A stretch of 64,000 nt of DNA from Pseudomonadota bacterium (GCA_016183985.1 JACPDN010000010.1:372001-436000); one strand, 5' to 3'; positions 16,926-26,234 are shown, counted from the stretch's first letter. Program-made: numbers and translations. Notes: generated by a model from the sequence alone, not told the origin.

Positions 16926-18350
16926 ATGCGTTCGCTTCTTGTTGCCGGTACCGCCCTCGCGCTGACCCTGACCTCTCTTGCCGGCGCCTTCGCCGATGAA
17001 ACGCAGGTGACGACCGACAACCAGACCGGTATTGCCGTCACGATTTATAACCAGGATCTGGCGCTGATCCGCGACAGCCGCAAGATCAACCTTGCCGCGG
17101 GCGAGAATGATATCGCCTTCATCGATGTCTCGGCGGCAATGCGGCCGGAAACGGCGCTGCTGAATGCACCGGGCGGGGCGGTCGACGTGCTGGAGCAGAA
17201 TTTCGATTTCGATCTGCTGACGCCGGAAAAGCTGCTGGAGAAATCGGTCGGCCAGAAGATCCGCGTCTTCCGCACCAATCCCGAGACCGGCGAGGATAGC
17301 AGCGAAGAAGCCGAAGTGCTCTCGGTGGCTGGCGGCCAGGCGGTCTTGAAGATCGGCGACCGCATCGAGACCGCGATCCCCGGCCGCTTCGTCTATTCCG
17401 GTGTGCCGGCCAATTTGCGCGCAAGACCCACGCTGGTGATCAAGGCCGTGGCCGACAAGGCCGGCGAGGTGCCGGTCGATCTTTCATACTTGAGCCGCGG
17501 CCTTTCCTGGTCGGCTGATTATGTCGTCGATCTCGGCGCGGATGAAAAGAGCGTCAACATCAACGGCCTCGTGACGCTCACCAATCAGAGCGGCATTACC
17601 TACAAGGACGCCAAGCTCCAGCTCGTCGCCGGCAATGTCAACCAGGTGCAGCCGATGCTAGAACGCGCCGGCGGCATGGTGGCGATGGACGCGATGCCGT
17701 CGGCCGCACCGAAGATGGTCGAGCAGGCGGCATTCGAATACCACCTCTATAGCCTCGAGCGCCCGACCACGATCAAAGAGAACCAGACCAAGCAGGTGGC
17801 GATGCTCTCAGCCGCCGAAGTGCCGGTCGAGAAGCAATACCTCATCACCAATGCCGCGAATGTCTGGGGCAATTACGGCTATAATTTCGGCGAGGGCCCG
17901 CGCCAGAACGCAGCGGTAAAGCTGAAATTCGAGAACGACGAGAAATCCCATATGGGCATGCCGCTGCCGGCCGGCATCGTGCGCGTCTATAAGAAGGATG
18001 CGCAGGGCAACACCCTCTTCGTCGGCGAAGATCATATCGACCACACGCCAAAGAATGAGCGCGTCGACCTGACCCTGGGCGAAGCGTTCGACATCACCGC
18101 CCGCGCCAAGCAGACCAACTACACCAAACTCGCCGACGATCTCTACGAGAACGCCTACGAAGTCGAGATCAAGAACGCGAAAAAGGAAAAGGTCACCGTC
18201 GACCTCCGCGAAGCCTTCCCCGGCGAATGGAAAATGCTCGACGAAACCCAGAAGCACGAAAAACTCGATTCCAACACCGCGCAATGGTTGGTCGACGTTC
18301 CCGCGGAGGGTTCGACAGTTCTGACGTATTCCGTGCGGATTAAGCTGTAA
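16926..18350 (+). CDS. DUF4139 domain exported protein
   Basis: A 474-residue protein with a cleavable signal peptide (residues 1-23, ending GAFA-DET). The mature part begins with the ITIYNQDLALI-like strand and contains LSYLSRGLSWSADYVVDL, YKDAKLQLVAGNVNQ and a C-terminal KVTVDLREAFPGEW-type region, the hallmarks of DUF4139. Eukaryotic and bacterial relatives include the mucoidy-inhibitor-like proteins; no biochemical role is firmly known. It is probably periplasmic. The gene is monocistronic, bounded by a REP-like palindrome upstream and a large inverted repeat downstream. Confidence 0.82.
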   Translation: MRSLLVAGTALALTLTSLAGAFADETQVTTDNQTGIAVTIYNQDLALIRDSRKINLAAGENDIAFIDVSAAMRPETALLNAPGGAVDVLEQNFDFDLLTPEKLLEKSVGQKIRVFRTNPETGEDSSEEAEVLSVAGGQAVLKIGDRIETAIPGRFVYSGVPANLRARPTLVIKAVADKAGEVPVDLSYLSRGLSWSADYVVDLGADEKSVNINGLVTLTNQSGITYKDAKLQLVAGNVNQVQPMLERAGGMVAMDAMPSAAPKMVEQAAFEYHLYSLERPTTIKENQTKQVAMLSAAEVPVEKQYLITNAANVWGNYGYNFGEGPRQNAAVKLKFENDEKSHMGMPLPAGIVRVYKKDAQGNTLFVGEDHIDHTPKNERVDLTLGEAFDITARAKQTNYTKLADDLYENAYEVEIKNAKKEKVTVDLREAFPGEWKMLDETQKHEKLDSNTAQWLVDVPAEGSTVLTYSVRIKL

Positions 18351-18357
18351 CAAGTAG

Positions 18358-18481
18358 CCCCCTCTCCCCCACCCTCCCCCACGTTGGGGGGAGGGAGTAC
18401 GAGCGAGGGTATACTCGATAGCCGGCCTTGGTCGGCTCTAGTCCCCTCCCCCCAATGTGGGGGAGGGTTAGGGAGAGGGGG
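18358..18481. repeat. Dispersed inverted repeat of the CCCTCTCCC type, copy 2
   Basis: Arms of about 40 bases: one begins CCCCCTCTCCCCCACCCTCC and the other ends GGGTTAGGGAGAGGGGGC, with about 40 bases between. The same unit occurs at 14580-14686. It lies between the convergent DUF4139 gene and the exported protein gene, so it may also terminate both transcripts. Confidence 0.85.
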
Positions 18482-18507
18482 CGGTTCGACCGGGTCCGTT
18501 CTCCCCC

Positions 18508-19509
18508 TCACTCCCCATTCGTAAACTTCACGCCCGGGTCGAGTTCGTCTTTCAGATTCCACGGCTCCCAGATCCAGGTTTCCTGCATCTGCTTGACGAA
18601 ATCGCGCCAGAAGACGCGCTTGCCTTTGACATCTTTGGGCCAGGATTCGTCGAACAGCTTCGCCGCCAGATCGCTATGGCCGCTATAGATGAGGTCGAGG
18701 AGGTTGGCCCAGATGATGGGATCAAGCTCGCCTTTAGTTTGCGGCCGATCGCCGGTGTGATCGATCGCGGTATAGGGTCCGCCGAAGGCCATAAGCGCAT
18801 CGCCGATATCCTTCTTCATTTGTGCCAGCGCCTTCTCATCTGGCGCGTCGCCTTTCATCTGCTCGGAGATGCGATACCCATCCTCCGACCAATCTAGGCT
18901 GACACCGCCGCCCGGCGAACCGGCATAAGACGAGTTCCAATAGGCGAAGCGATCATCCCCGAAGCTAAGATGCGGCGCGCCGCCGGCCCAATCCTGCGAC
19001 AGCTCCGCCTCCGCATTGCCGAGGCTAAGCTCCTGCAACTTCAGCTCCTTCCCCGGATAGAGCGCGTAAAGCGAGGTGCAGCAATGCGCCCCGCCGGAGA
19101 AGGTCGAGAGAATCGCAAGCGGCGCCGGCTCGGCATAGTTCCCCAGGATGCGCGGCCGCGCCCAGACGATGAAGACCAGCGCGTCGGCGATGGCATGCAG
19201 GCATTTGCCGTCGCGCTCGATGGTCAGGTACTCCATCGGCGGGCTGCCATCGGCCTGGTCCTCAAGGCTCTCATCGCCGAACTTCGAGGGATAGGCGGTC
19301 AGCGTCACATCGTCGATGACGAGGCGCGAATAAGTCTCGGGCGCCATGGCGCGGCGCTTCTCAAAGAGGCTCGGCTCCTCGACCGCGCAGGCATTGCCGG
19401 TCTCGATCTCGCCCACGACGCCGGGTGCCTTGGCGGGCGCATCCGCTTCTTGCGCCATGGCCGTGACAATGGACAGCAGCATCAAACCGGCACTCAGAAA
19501 CGCACGCAT
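18508..19509 (-). CDS. Exported protein of unknown function
   Basis: A 333-residue protein with a signal peptide (MRAFLSAGLMLLSIVTAMAQ). I do not recognise the family. Visible features are a Cys pair in the mature N-terminus and centre (GNACAVEE, GKCLHAI), a HCCTSLY motif in GGAHCCTSLYALYPG, and a C-terminal helical part rich in Trp. The GGAHCCTS stretch occurs in several uncharacterised periplasmic proteins. The ATG at 19509 begins the signal peptide. The gene starts 31 bases downstream of the nth stop on the same strand, so co-transcription with nth is possible. Confidence 0.7.
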   Translation of the reverse strand: MRAFLSAGLMLLSIVTAMAQEADAPAKAPGVVGEIETGNACAVEEPSLFEKRRAMAPETYSRLVIDDVTLTAYPSKFGDESLEDQADGSPPMEYLTIERDGKCLHAIADALVFIVWARPRILGNYAEPAPLAILSTFSGGAHCCTSLYALYPGKELKLQELSLGNAEAELSQDWAGGAPHLSFGDDRFAYWNSSYAGSPGGGVSLDWSEDGYRISEQMKGDAPDEKALAQMKKDIGDALMAFGGPYTAIDHTGDRPQTKGELDPIIWANLLDLIYSGHSDLAAKLFDESWPKDVKGKRVFWRDFVKQMQETWIWEPWNLKDELDPGVKFTNGE

Positions 19510-19540
19510 CACGATCTCGGTTCTCCTGAAATCACGCCCA

Positions 19541-20179
19541 TTATAACACTGTCTTGCCCTTGAACTGGCACACATCGCTCACCACGCAAGCGGGGCAATC
19601 CGGCTTCCTGGCCTTGCAGACATAGCGCCCGTGCAGGATCAGCCAGTGATGGCAATGCTGCTTGAATTTCTCCGGCACCTTTTTCTCCAAAGCCCGCTCC
19701 ACCGCCAGCACATCCTTCCCCGGTGCCAGGCCCGTCCGGTTCGAGACACGGAAGATATGTGTGTCGACGGCAATGGTTGGTTCACCGAAAGCGATGTTGA
19801 GGACCACATTGGCGGTCTTGCGCCCGACGCCCGGCAGCGTTTCCAGGATTGCGCGGTCGCGCGGCACCATGCTTTTGTGCTCGGCGATCAGCATTTCCGA
19901 CAGCTTGATGACGTTCTTTGCCTTGGTATTGAAAAGCCCGATCGTCTTGATGTGATCCTTGAGGCGCGCCTCGCCGAGCTTCACCATCTTCTCCGGTGTG
20001 TCGACCTGCTGGAACAGCTTTTCCGTAGCCTTGTTGACACCCACATCGGTCGCTTGAGCGGAGAGGACCACCGCCACCAGCAGGGTATAGGGATTGATAT
20101 AGTTGAGCTCGCCCTTTGGATGCGGGTTCTGCTTTTGCAGACGCGCGAAGAAGGTCTCTATCTGGTCTTTTTTGAGCAT
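19541..20179 (-). CDS. nth: Endonuclease III
   Basis: DNA glycosylase/AP lyase for oxidised pyrimidines in base excision repair. The 212-residue protein has the helix-hairpin-helix LPGVGRKTANVVLN with the catalytic Lys, the catalytic Asp in VDTHIFRVSNR, and the C-terminal iron-sulphur cluster motif C-x6-C-x2-C-x5-C (CKARKPDCPACVVSDVC). The length is normal. The start MLKKDQIETFF is a standard family beginning. Confidence 0.96.
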   Translation of the reverse strand: MLKKDQIETFFARLQKQNPHPKGELNYINPYTLLVAVVLSAQATDVGVNKATEKLFQQVDTPEKMVKLGEARLKDHIKTIGLFNTKAKNVIKLSEMLIAEHKSMVPRDRAILETLPGVGRKTANVVLNIAFGEPTIAVDTHIFRVSNRTGLAPGKDVLAVERALEKKVPEKFKQHCHHWLILHGRYVCKARKPDCPACVVSDVCQFKGKTVL

Positions 20180-20262
20180 GGCTAGCCAAAAATGCGAAAA
20201 GGGTGGCGGGCGGGATACGGGTCCGGTTGTAGAAGCGAACGGTGAGACTATACTCAGGCCCC

Positions 20263-20799
20263 ATGTCAGGGAAAGAGAACGACGTCACAACGGGGCATGG
20301 GCGCGAAGCAGCCGAGATGGCCGTCTTTGAGGCCATTCTTTACCCGCACCGCTCATTGGGGCGGCGCGGCTATCTCATCTTGGGGCTCGGCACGGCGCTC
20401 ATCATGGGCGCCTATGCCTTTACCTTCCTGCTCATCGGCGCGTGGCCGATCTTCGGCTTCATCGGCGCCGAATGGCTACTCTTTTGGTACCTGTTTTCGC
20501 GCCATTTCCGCGGCGACCGCCGGGCCGAACGCCTGCGCCTCTTCCATGACCGGCTGATCGTCGAGCGCATCGACGCCAAGGGCCGCTTTTCCGCATTCTC
20601 CCTGCAGCCTTATTGGCTCCAAGTGGTGCTGACGCGTGCGGCCGATGTCGACAACGCGCTCTTCTTGCGCAGCCACGGCAAGCAGATCGAAATCGGCGCC
20701 TTCCTCTCCGAGAATGAGCGCCGCGACTTTGCCGGCGAGCTCACCCGCGTGCTGGACCGGCATCGTGCTGGCGAACACCACAACACTCAACCCGCTTGA
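20263..20799 (+). CDS. DUF2244 family membrane protein
   Basis: A 178-residue integral membrane protein of the DUF2244 family, common in alphaproteobacteria. The conserved FEAILYPHRSLGRRGY precedes two membrane helices (about residues 38-82), and a cytoplasmic C-terminal domain follows with LFHDRLIVERIDAKG and WLQVVLTRA. The function is unknown. The ATG at 20263 is chosen; a GTG at 20242 would add 7 residues. It is divergent from nth. Confidence 0.82.
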   Translation: MSGKENDVTTGHGREAAEMAVFEAILYPHRSLGRRGYLILGLGTALIMGAYAFTFLLIGAWPIFGFIGAEWLLFWYLFSRHFRGDRRAERLRLFHDRLIVERIDAKGRFSAFSLQPYWLQVVLTRAADVDNALFLRSHGKQIEIGAFLSENERRDFAGELTRVLDRHRAGEHHNTQPA

Positions 20800-20834
20800 C
20801 GCAGTTGAAATGCGCGGCGCCTGCATACCGATCT

Positions 20835-20865
20835 CGTCATGCCCGGGCCCGGCCCGGGCATGACG
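20835..20865. repeat. REP-like palindrome, copy 2
   Basis: A 31-base, nearly perfect palindrome (CGTCATGCCCGGGCC with GGCCCGGGCATGACG), the cleanest copy in the window. It lies between the DUF2244 gene and the DMT transporter gene, both on the plus strand. Confidence 0.9.
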
Positions 20866-20920
20866 GCAAAAAAGAGTATTTGTCATTGCCAAACACCGGC
20901 CGCTCAAGAGCACACACATC

Positions 20921-21862
20921 ATGACCGCCACTCACGCAGCGCCTGCCCTGCGCCATCCGGGCCTTGCCGAATTTGGCATGCTGATCCTCCTGGCCTTGGT
21001 CTGGGGCTCATCCTTTCTCTTCATCAAGATCGCGGTCAGCAATGGAGTGCCGCCGCTGACGCTTGCCACCTTGCGCATCGGCATCGGCGCCGTGGTGCTC
21101 CTCACGGTGGCGAAGCTGCGCGGCCAGGCATTTCCGGCGCGAACTGCACATGAGGGCCGGCCGGGCGGCCCCGCCCTTTGGGCCAGGCTCATCTTTCTCG
21201 GCATCATCGGCAATTCGCTGCCCTTCTTCCTCATCGGCTGGGGCGAACAATTCACCCCGTCGCAACTTGCCGCCATTCTGATGGCGATCATTCCGCTGCT
21301 GGTCCTCATCCTTGCGCATTGGATGACGCATGACGAAAAGCTCACCGCGCCCAAGATCATCGGTGTGCTCAGCGGCTTCGCCGGTGTCGTGGTGCTGGTG
21401 GGGGTCGATGCGCTCAATGGCTTGGGCGCACAGGTGATCGGCCAGGTAGCGATCCTCGGCGGTTGCCTGTCCTATACCTGCTACGGCGTCAATGCGCGGC
21501 GCCTGCCGCAAATGGGATCGGAGATGACGGTCGGCATCATCTTGGGCCTCGGATTTCTCACCATGGCACCGCTCTGGCTCATTCTCGACCGCCCGTGGGA
21601 ACTGGCGCCAAGCGGCAATGCGATCTTCGCGGTCCTGTGGCTGGGCCTGCTTTCCACCGCCTTCGGCAATTGGCTGTTCTTCACCCTGATGCGCCGCTCG
21701 GGCGCTGCCTTCGCCTCAACCAACAACTTCCTGGTGCCGGTGATGGGCCTGGGTTGGGGCTATTTCGGCTATGGCGAAATCCCCGGCGTGAATGCCGTGG
21801 TGGCACTGGCCCTCATCCTGCTGGGCCTTGCCTTGCCGCGCCTGCAGCCGCGCCGGATTTAG
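20921..21862 (+). CDS. EamA-family (drug/metabolite) transporter
   Basis: A 313-residue inner-membrane protein with ten hydrophobic segments in two EamA repeats. The first repeat includes ALVWGSSFLFIKIAV and PLTLATLRIGIGAVVL; the second begins near GGCLSYTCYGVNARRL. The final repeat contains SGAAFASTNNFLVPVMG and the C-terminal helix ends near LPRLQPRR. DMT proteins export metabolites such as amino acids, but the substrate cannot be read from sequence. The downstream tautomerase gene begins 20 bases later. Confidence 0.88.
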   Translation: MTATHAAPALRHPGLAEFGMLILLALVWGSSFLFIKIAVSNGVPPLTLATLRIGIGAVVLLTVAKLRGQAFPARTAHEGRPGGPALWARLIFLGIIGNSLPFFLIGWGEQFTPSQLAAILMAIIPLLVLILAHWMTHDEKLTAPKIIGVLSGFAGVVVLVGVDALNGLGAQVIGQVAILGGCLSYTCYGVNARRLPQMGSEMTVGIILGLGFLTMAPLWLILDRPWELAPSGNAIFAVLWLGLLSTAFGNWLFFTLMRRSGAAFASTNNFLVPVMGLGWGYFGYGEIPGVNAVVALALILLGLALPRLQPRRI

Positions 21863-21882
21863 AACCCAAGACGGAGCCGCAA

Positions 21883-22086
21883 ATGCCTTATGTGAATGTG
21901 CAGATCACCCGCGGCGCCACCCGCGCTCAGAAGGCCGAGCTGGTGGCCGATATCACCGGTGCGCTGGTGCGCATCCTCGGCAAGAAGCCCGAGCATACGC
22001 ATATCGTGATCCAGGAGATCGACGAAGCCGATTGGGGTTATGCCGGCATGCTGACCGACGACTGGAAGGCCCAAGGCGGCGACTGA
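21883..22086 (+). CDS. 4-oxalocrotonate tautomerase family protein
   Basis: A 67-residue protein translated from the ATG at 21883 (MPYVNVQITRGATRAQKAEL). Pro2 after Met removal is the catalytic base of the tautomerase superfamily. The central ILGKKPEHTHIVIQEI fits the 4-OT fold, and length and spacing are typical. The usual second-site Arg is represented by nearby basic residues, so activity on a particular keto-enol substrate is not assured. The gene is 20 bases after the DMT transporter and converges with dapB, with 5 bases between the stops. Confidence 0.85.
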   Translation: MPYVNVQITRGATRAQKAELVADITGALVRILGKKPEHTHIVIQEIDEADWGYAGMLTDDWKAQGGD

Positions 22087-22091
22087 CGCCT

Positions 22092-23222
22092 TTAATGCCC
22101 GTTCGTCGGTGCCGACGGGCCGACATTGAAGCCCAGCACATCCTTCATCGTGTAAAGCCCCGGCGCCTTGCCGGCCGCCCAGAGCACCGCTTTCACGGCA
22201 CCGCGCGCAAAGATCTCGCGGCTGGACGCCTTGTGCGCCACCTCGACCCGCTCACCATCGACGGCGAAGATCACCGTGTGATCGCCCACGACATCGCCGC
22301 CGCGCAAGGCGGCAAACCCGATCTCGCCCTTGGCACGGGGGCCCGTCTGGCCATCGCGGCCACGCTTGGCCACACGGCGCAAGGTCGTGCCGCGCCCGCG
22401 CGCCGCCGCTTCACCCAGGATGAGGGCGGTGCCGGAGGGTGCGTCGACCTTGTGGCGGTGATGCATTTCGACGATCTCGATATCCCAATCGGAATCGAGG
22501 ATGCGCGCCATCTGCTCGATCACCTGTTCAAGGAGATTGACGCCCAGCGACATATTGGCGGCCATGACAATGGGTGCCTTCTGCGCGGCGCGGGCGACCG
22601 CCGCCTGCTGGTCGGAATCGAGCCCCGTGGTGCCGATGACATGGGCGGTGCCACCCCGCGCGGCAAAGCCCGCATGCGTGGCGGTGGCGGAGGGGTTGGT
22701 GAAGTCGATGACCACGTCGGCCGATTCGAAGAGGCCGGCGGGATCGTCATTAACCGTGATGCCGAAAGGATCGGTGCCGGCGAGGGCGCCGAGATCCATG
22801 CCGAGGGCCGGCGAACCTTTCCGCTCGGTGCCGCCCACGACCAGGACGCCCGGCGCCTGGGAAAGCATCTTTAGGAGCATCTGCCCCATGCGCCCGGCGC
22901 AGCCGGCGATGCCGACCTTGATGGCGCCATTGAGCTGCCGCTTGGGCTTAGGACCGGATGCCGCTGCCGGAGTCGGCTTCTGAGCCGCAGGTTTGACCGG
23001 GGCAGGTTTGACCGGGACAGGTTTGATCGGGGCCGGCTTGGCCGGCGGGACGGCCTTTGCGGGCACGACTTTTGCGGTTTTTTCCTTCTCAATCAGGGTC
23101 TTGGCCTTGACAGGCGGCACCTTTGCCGCGGTCTGCTTGGCCGCCGTATTGGGTGTGGTCTTGGTGGCAGCCTTGGTCCCAGGCTTCAACCCTGGCTGCT
23201 TCGCCTGTGTCTTCCCCGCCAT
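22092..23222 (-). CDS. dapB: 4-hydroxy-tetrahydrodipicolinate reductase with a 100-residue basic N-terminal tail
   Basis: Second dedicated step of lysine/diaminopimelate synthesis. The catalytic core is complete: the NAD(P) loop GIAGCAGRMG at 104-113, DVVIDFTNPSAT, the GTTGL region, and the active-site MHHRHKVDAPSGT. Ahead of it are about 100 residues composed almost only of Lys, Pro, Ala, Thr and Val, with about 20 Lys and two acidic residues. Normal DapB proteins start directly at the VGIAG strand. There is no Met between residue 1 and the core, so the tail is probably translated, although an internal GTG start near residue 35 is possible. No signal peptide is seen. Confidence 0.93.
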   Translation of the reverse strand: MAGKTQAKQPGLKPGTKAATKTTPNTAAKQTAAKVPPVKAKTLIEKEKTAKVVPAKAVPPAKPAPIKPVPVKPAPVKPAAQKPTPAAASGPKPKRQLNGAIKVGIAGCAGRMGQMLLKMLSQAPGVLVVGGTERKGSPALGMDLGALAGTDPFGITVNDDPAGLFESADVVIDFTNPSATATHAGFAARGGTAHVIGTTGLDSDQQAAVARAAQKAPIVMAANMSLGVNLLEQVIEQMARILDSDWDIEIVEMHHRHKVDAPSGTALILGEAAARGRGTTLRRVAKRGRDGQTGPRAKGEIGFAALRGGDVVGDHTVIFAVDGERVEVAHKASSREIFARGAVKAVLWAAGKAPGLYTMKDVLGFNVGPSAPTNGH

Positions 23223-23371
23223 GTATCCCCCTGAACCAATGTTGCGTGAAATCTAAACGAGGTTCACTGGGCGGAGCAATATGCCTTGGTAAACGGGAGG
23301 TTAGGCAATCTGGCGCCGCTGTCGGCCGGCTGGGGCGCCCCGTGCCGCAAGGTTCTTGGGGGGCAGGGGCG

Positions 23372-24931
23372 TTATTGGGCAGCGGCGGGGAAGATCGCGG
23401 CGATGTCGGTGCCGTGATGCGGGCGCGAGGTGACGAGGAGCGCCCCGCCATGAAGCTCGACCAGGTTCTTCACCAGCGCAAGGCCAAGGCCGGTGCCCCG
23501 ATGCTGATGGGCAATGGTGCTATCGATCTGGCTGAAGGGGTCGAGGGCGCGGGCGATCTCTTCCTCGCTCATGCCGATGCCGGTATCTGAGACGATGACC
23601 GCACTCCCCTCCGGCCGGTCCTCGATGGCGAGCTTCACCTTGCCGCCCGACGGCGTGAACTTCACGGCGTTGGAGAGGAGGTTGATGATGACCTGCTTGA
23701 TGGCGCGGGCATCGCCATAGACCGGCCTCAACGCCGGGCCAATATCGGTAAGCAGCGTTACCGAATTCTCGCGCGCCATGCCGGAGATGAGGCGCGTGCT
23801 GGTCTCGGCGAGTTCGTGCGGATCGATTTCGATCGGGCGCAGATCCATCTTGCCAGCCTCGATCTTGGAAATATCGAGGATGTCGTTGATGAGATCCAGG
23901 AGCAGGCGGCCGCTTTCATGAATGAGCTCGGCGTAATCGCCATAGCGCACCGGCTGCACCGCGCCGAAGGTGCCGCGCCGCGTTACGTCGGAAAACCCGA
24001 TGATGGCATTCAAGGGCGTCCTGAGCTCGTGACTCATATGGGCGAGGAATTGCGACTTGGCACGGTTGGCGCTTTCGGCGGCGTGATGCAGTTCGCGCAG
24101 TTCCCGCGCCTGCGTCTCGAGCTTGGTGCGCGTGGCTTCGAGTTCCGCCTGATATTCAACGCTTTCCGTGACATCGAGTTCGGAGACGAGCCAGGCAGGG
24201 GCGCCCGTCGCCGCATCCTGACAGGTGCGCGCCGTGATCTCGTGCCAGCGCGGACCGCCGTCCGTACGCACACGCGCCACCAGCCGTGCCTCACCCGATC
24301 GCGCAAGATCGGCGGCGAGGCGCCGATGATCGGCATGATCCATCAGCCGTTCGATGAGCGGCGCCGCGCTGCCGGGTGCCAAAGGGAGTGCTGCCGAGCG
24401 CGCCGCTGGATTGGAATAGAGAATATGACCGTCGAGATCGTAGAGCGTGATCATCACGGTGGAATGGAGGAGCGCGTCGGTCGAGCGCAGCGCCTCAGGC
24501 GTGTCGTTGTAATCGGCAAGACCCTCGCACAACATGGCCATGCGGTTGTCGGCGAGGCGCAAGCCGCTGAAACGGCAGCGCAAGGCGCGGGGCTTGCCCT
24601 GCGGATAGAGCGTCCAGACTTCCGAGAAAACCGCGTCGCTGGCGATGAAATCTTCCTGGTACTGCTTGAGGCGCGCGCCCACCCCCGGCGACATGTCGAC
24701 GGCCAGGTCGCGCGCATAGAGCGCTTCGAGCGAGTCCGCGCGCCACACATCGAGGGCCGCCGGATTGGCCCAGATGACGCGCGCATTGTCGATGTCGAAG
24801 ACCCAAAGGGCGGTGCGCAGGCGCTGGGCGAGGGCGGCACCGAAGCCGGCCGGTAACGACGGCATCGGCGGCAAAGCGCTGCCACCGCCCATCATATGGC
24901 CACCCTCGTGGCCCTGGCCGTCATCGCCCAT
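23372..24931 (-). CDS. Soluble PAS-domain sensor histidine kinase
   Basis: A 519-residue kinase without membrane helices, so probably cytoplasmic. The order is: an N-terminal Gly/His-rich stretch, a PAS-like domain (about 30-140), a second PAS domain (about 150-260), a coiled linker, HisKA with the phosphoacceptor in HMSHELRTPLNAIIGFSD (His301), then HATPase_c with an NLLSNAVKF N-box, DTGIGM G1 box and GTGLGLALVKNL G2 box. The ATG at 24931 has GGGGAAG just upstream; a TTG at 24946 is the alternative. No response regulator lies nearby, so it is an orphan kinase with an unknown signal. Confidence 0.9.
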   Translation of the reverse strand: MGDDGQGHEGGHMMGGGSALPPMPSLPAGFGAALAQRLRTALWVFDIDNARVIWANPAALDVWRADSLEALYARDLAVDMSPGVGARLKQYQEDFIASDAVFSEVWTLYPQGKPRALRCRFSGLRLADNRMAMLCEGLADYNDTPEALRSTDALLHSTVMITLYDLDGHILYSNPAARSAALPLAPGSAAPLIERLMDHADHRRLAADLARSGEARLVARVRTDGGPRWHEITARTCQDAATGAPAWLVSELDVTESVEYQAELEATRTKLETQARELRELHHAAESANRAKSQFLAHMSHELRTPLNAIIGFSDVTRRGTFGAVQPVRYGDYAELIHESGRLLLDLINDILDISKIEAGKMDLRPIEIDPHELAETSTRLISGMARENSVTLLTDIGPALRPVYGDARAIKQVIINLLSNAVKFTPSGGKVKLAIEDRPEGSAVIVSDTGIGMSEEEIARALDPFSQIDSTIAHQHRGTGLGLALVKNLVELHGGALLVTSRPHHGTDIAAIFPAAAQ

Positions 24932-25183
24932 GAACTGCTTCCCCAAGCAAAGCGCGACCGGATCTTACCCCCTTATCGCTGGGGCCGCTGTCCCGGTCCG
25001 GGGCAGAGAAAAGGCCAGCCGCACGCAACCGTCAAGAGATGATCATGAGAGGCAGAAACTTTTCACGAAGCGCCTGAGAATCAAGGCGTTAGAACCGACG
25101 ATTCGCCGGTGGCAAGGCATGAAGCAGGCTTGGCATGCTCATCAAGCCAGCGCATGGCGACGTTTCCATGGACCCGAAACCGG

Positions 25184-26104
25184 TCACCTTCCGGTCTGCT
25201 TCGGCTTTCTGACAGATGACTTTGCCGGCGATTTCACTGGCCCCTTCCCGGCCGGCCTTGCGGCGAAAGTGGCGGCGAGATGGTCGAGGACGGCGCGAAT
25301 GGCGGGGCTGCGTCGCAGATCTTCATGGACGACGAGCCAGATATCGCGCGTGAGCGGTGGGTGGGCGGCTTTGACGGCGACGAGGTCGGTGCGACCGCGC
25401 GCCAGGAAATCGGGCAGGGCCGCGATGCCGATACCCGCCTGCGCCGCTGCCATTTGTGCATCGGCATCGGCGGTGCGCAGCACAATGGGGCGATCGCCAG
25501 CAATCTCGCCCAGCCATTTCTGCTGCGGCGATGCAGTCATCTCGCCATCATGGGCGATGAAGCCGAAATCGGCCGGCTTCACGATGGTGAGATAAGCGGG
25601 TGCGGCATAGAGACCGAAGGTGATAGTGCCGACCCGACGCGCGACGAGCCCCGGCTCCTCTGGCCGGCCAAGACGCACGGCGATATCGGCTTCACGCCTG
25701 GAGAGCGAAGCAAAACGCTTTTCGCCGATAAGATCGATGACGATGCCGGGATGACGATGCCGCAAAGCGACCAAGGACGGCACGATCACGGCGCGCAGCA
25801 GTGCCGGCGGCGCGGACAGGGCAATCTCGCCTGCGAGATCCCGCTGCCCCGCCCGAGCCAGGCGCAAAACGGCATCGGCAGCATCTTCCATGCGCGAGGT
25901 GAGTGCCGCGACGCGCTGTCCTTCCGCAGTCAATTCATAGCTGCGCGGCCGCCGGTCGACGAGCTTGAGGTGCAGGTCCGCCTCCAGCGATGCCACCCGC
26001 CGGGCGATAGTCGCGTGATCGACCCGAAGCGCACGCGCGGCCGCCGAGAGCGAACCTTCACGCGCCAGAACGCCGAAGTAATGCAGGTCTTCCCAATCGA
26101 ACAT
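25184..26104 (-). CDS. LysR-family transcriptional regulator
   Basis: A 306-residue regulator. The N-terminal winged helix-turn-helix reads DLHYFGVLAREGSLSAAARA and continues into LRVDHATIARRVASLEADL, the single-gene-tree type in which the second helix contains DHATIARR. The C-terminal effector domain spans about 90-290. A C-terminal Lys/Ala-rich tail (KGPVKSPAKSSVRKPKQ) is unusual. It is divergently transcribed from the quinone oxidoreductase gene with 130 bases between, so it probably controls that gene. The effector is unknown. The ATG at 26104 was selected as it starts the family-typical MFDWEDLHYF. Confidence 0.9.
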   Translation of the reverse strand: MFDWEDLHYFGVLAREGSLSAAARALRVDHATIARRVASLEADLHLKLVDRRPRSYELTAEGQRVAALTSRMEDAADAVLRLARAGQRDLAGEIALSAPPALLRAVIVPSLVALRHRHPGIVIDLIGEKRFASLSRREADIAVRLGRPEEPGLVARRVGTITFGLYAAPAYLTIVKPADFGFIAHDGEMTASPQQKWLGEIAGDRPIVLRTADADAQMAAAQAGIGIAALPDFLARGRTDLVAVKAAHPPLTRDIWLVVHEDLRRSPAIRAVLDHLAATFAARPAGKGPVKSPAKSSVRKPKQTGR

Positions 26105-26234
26105 GCTGCATTTTAGCACAGACATGGTGCGATTTTGGGCAATTCTGCACGATCAGTTCAGCGCGCATCCTAAGGGTGAGCCACGGCAGGAACGGCCGAT
26201 GGCCAACAATCGCAGGACAAAGAGGAGATGGGCA

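Noticed and set aside
22092-23222. Frameshift fusing a separate basic protein to DapB
   Set aside because: The frame is continuous with one Met at the start and no stop or base-run where a shift would be needed.
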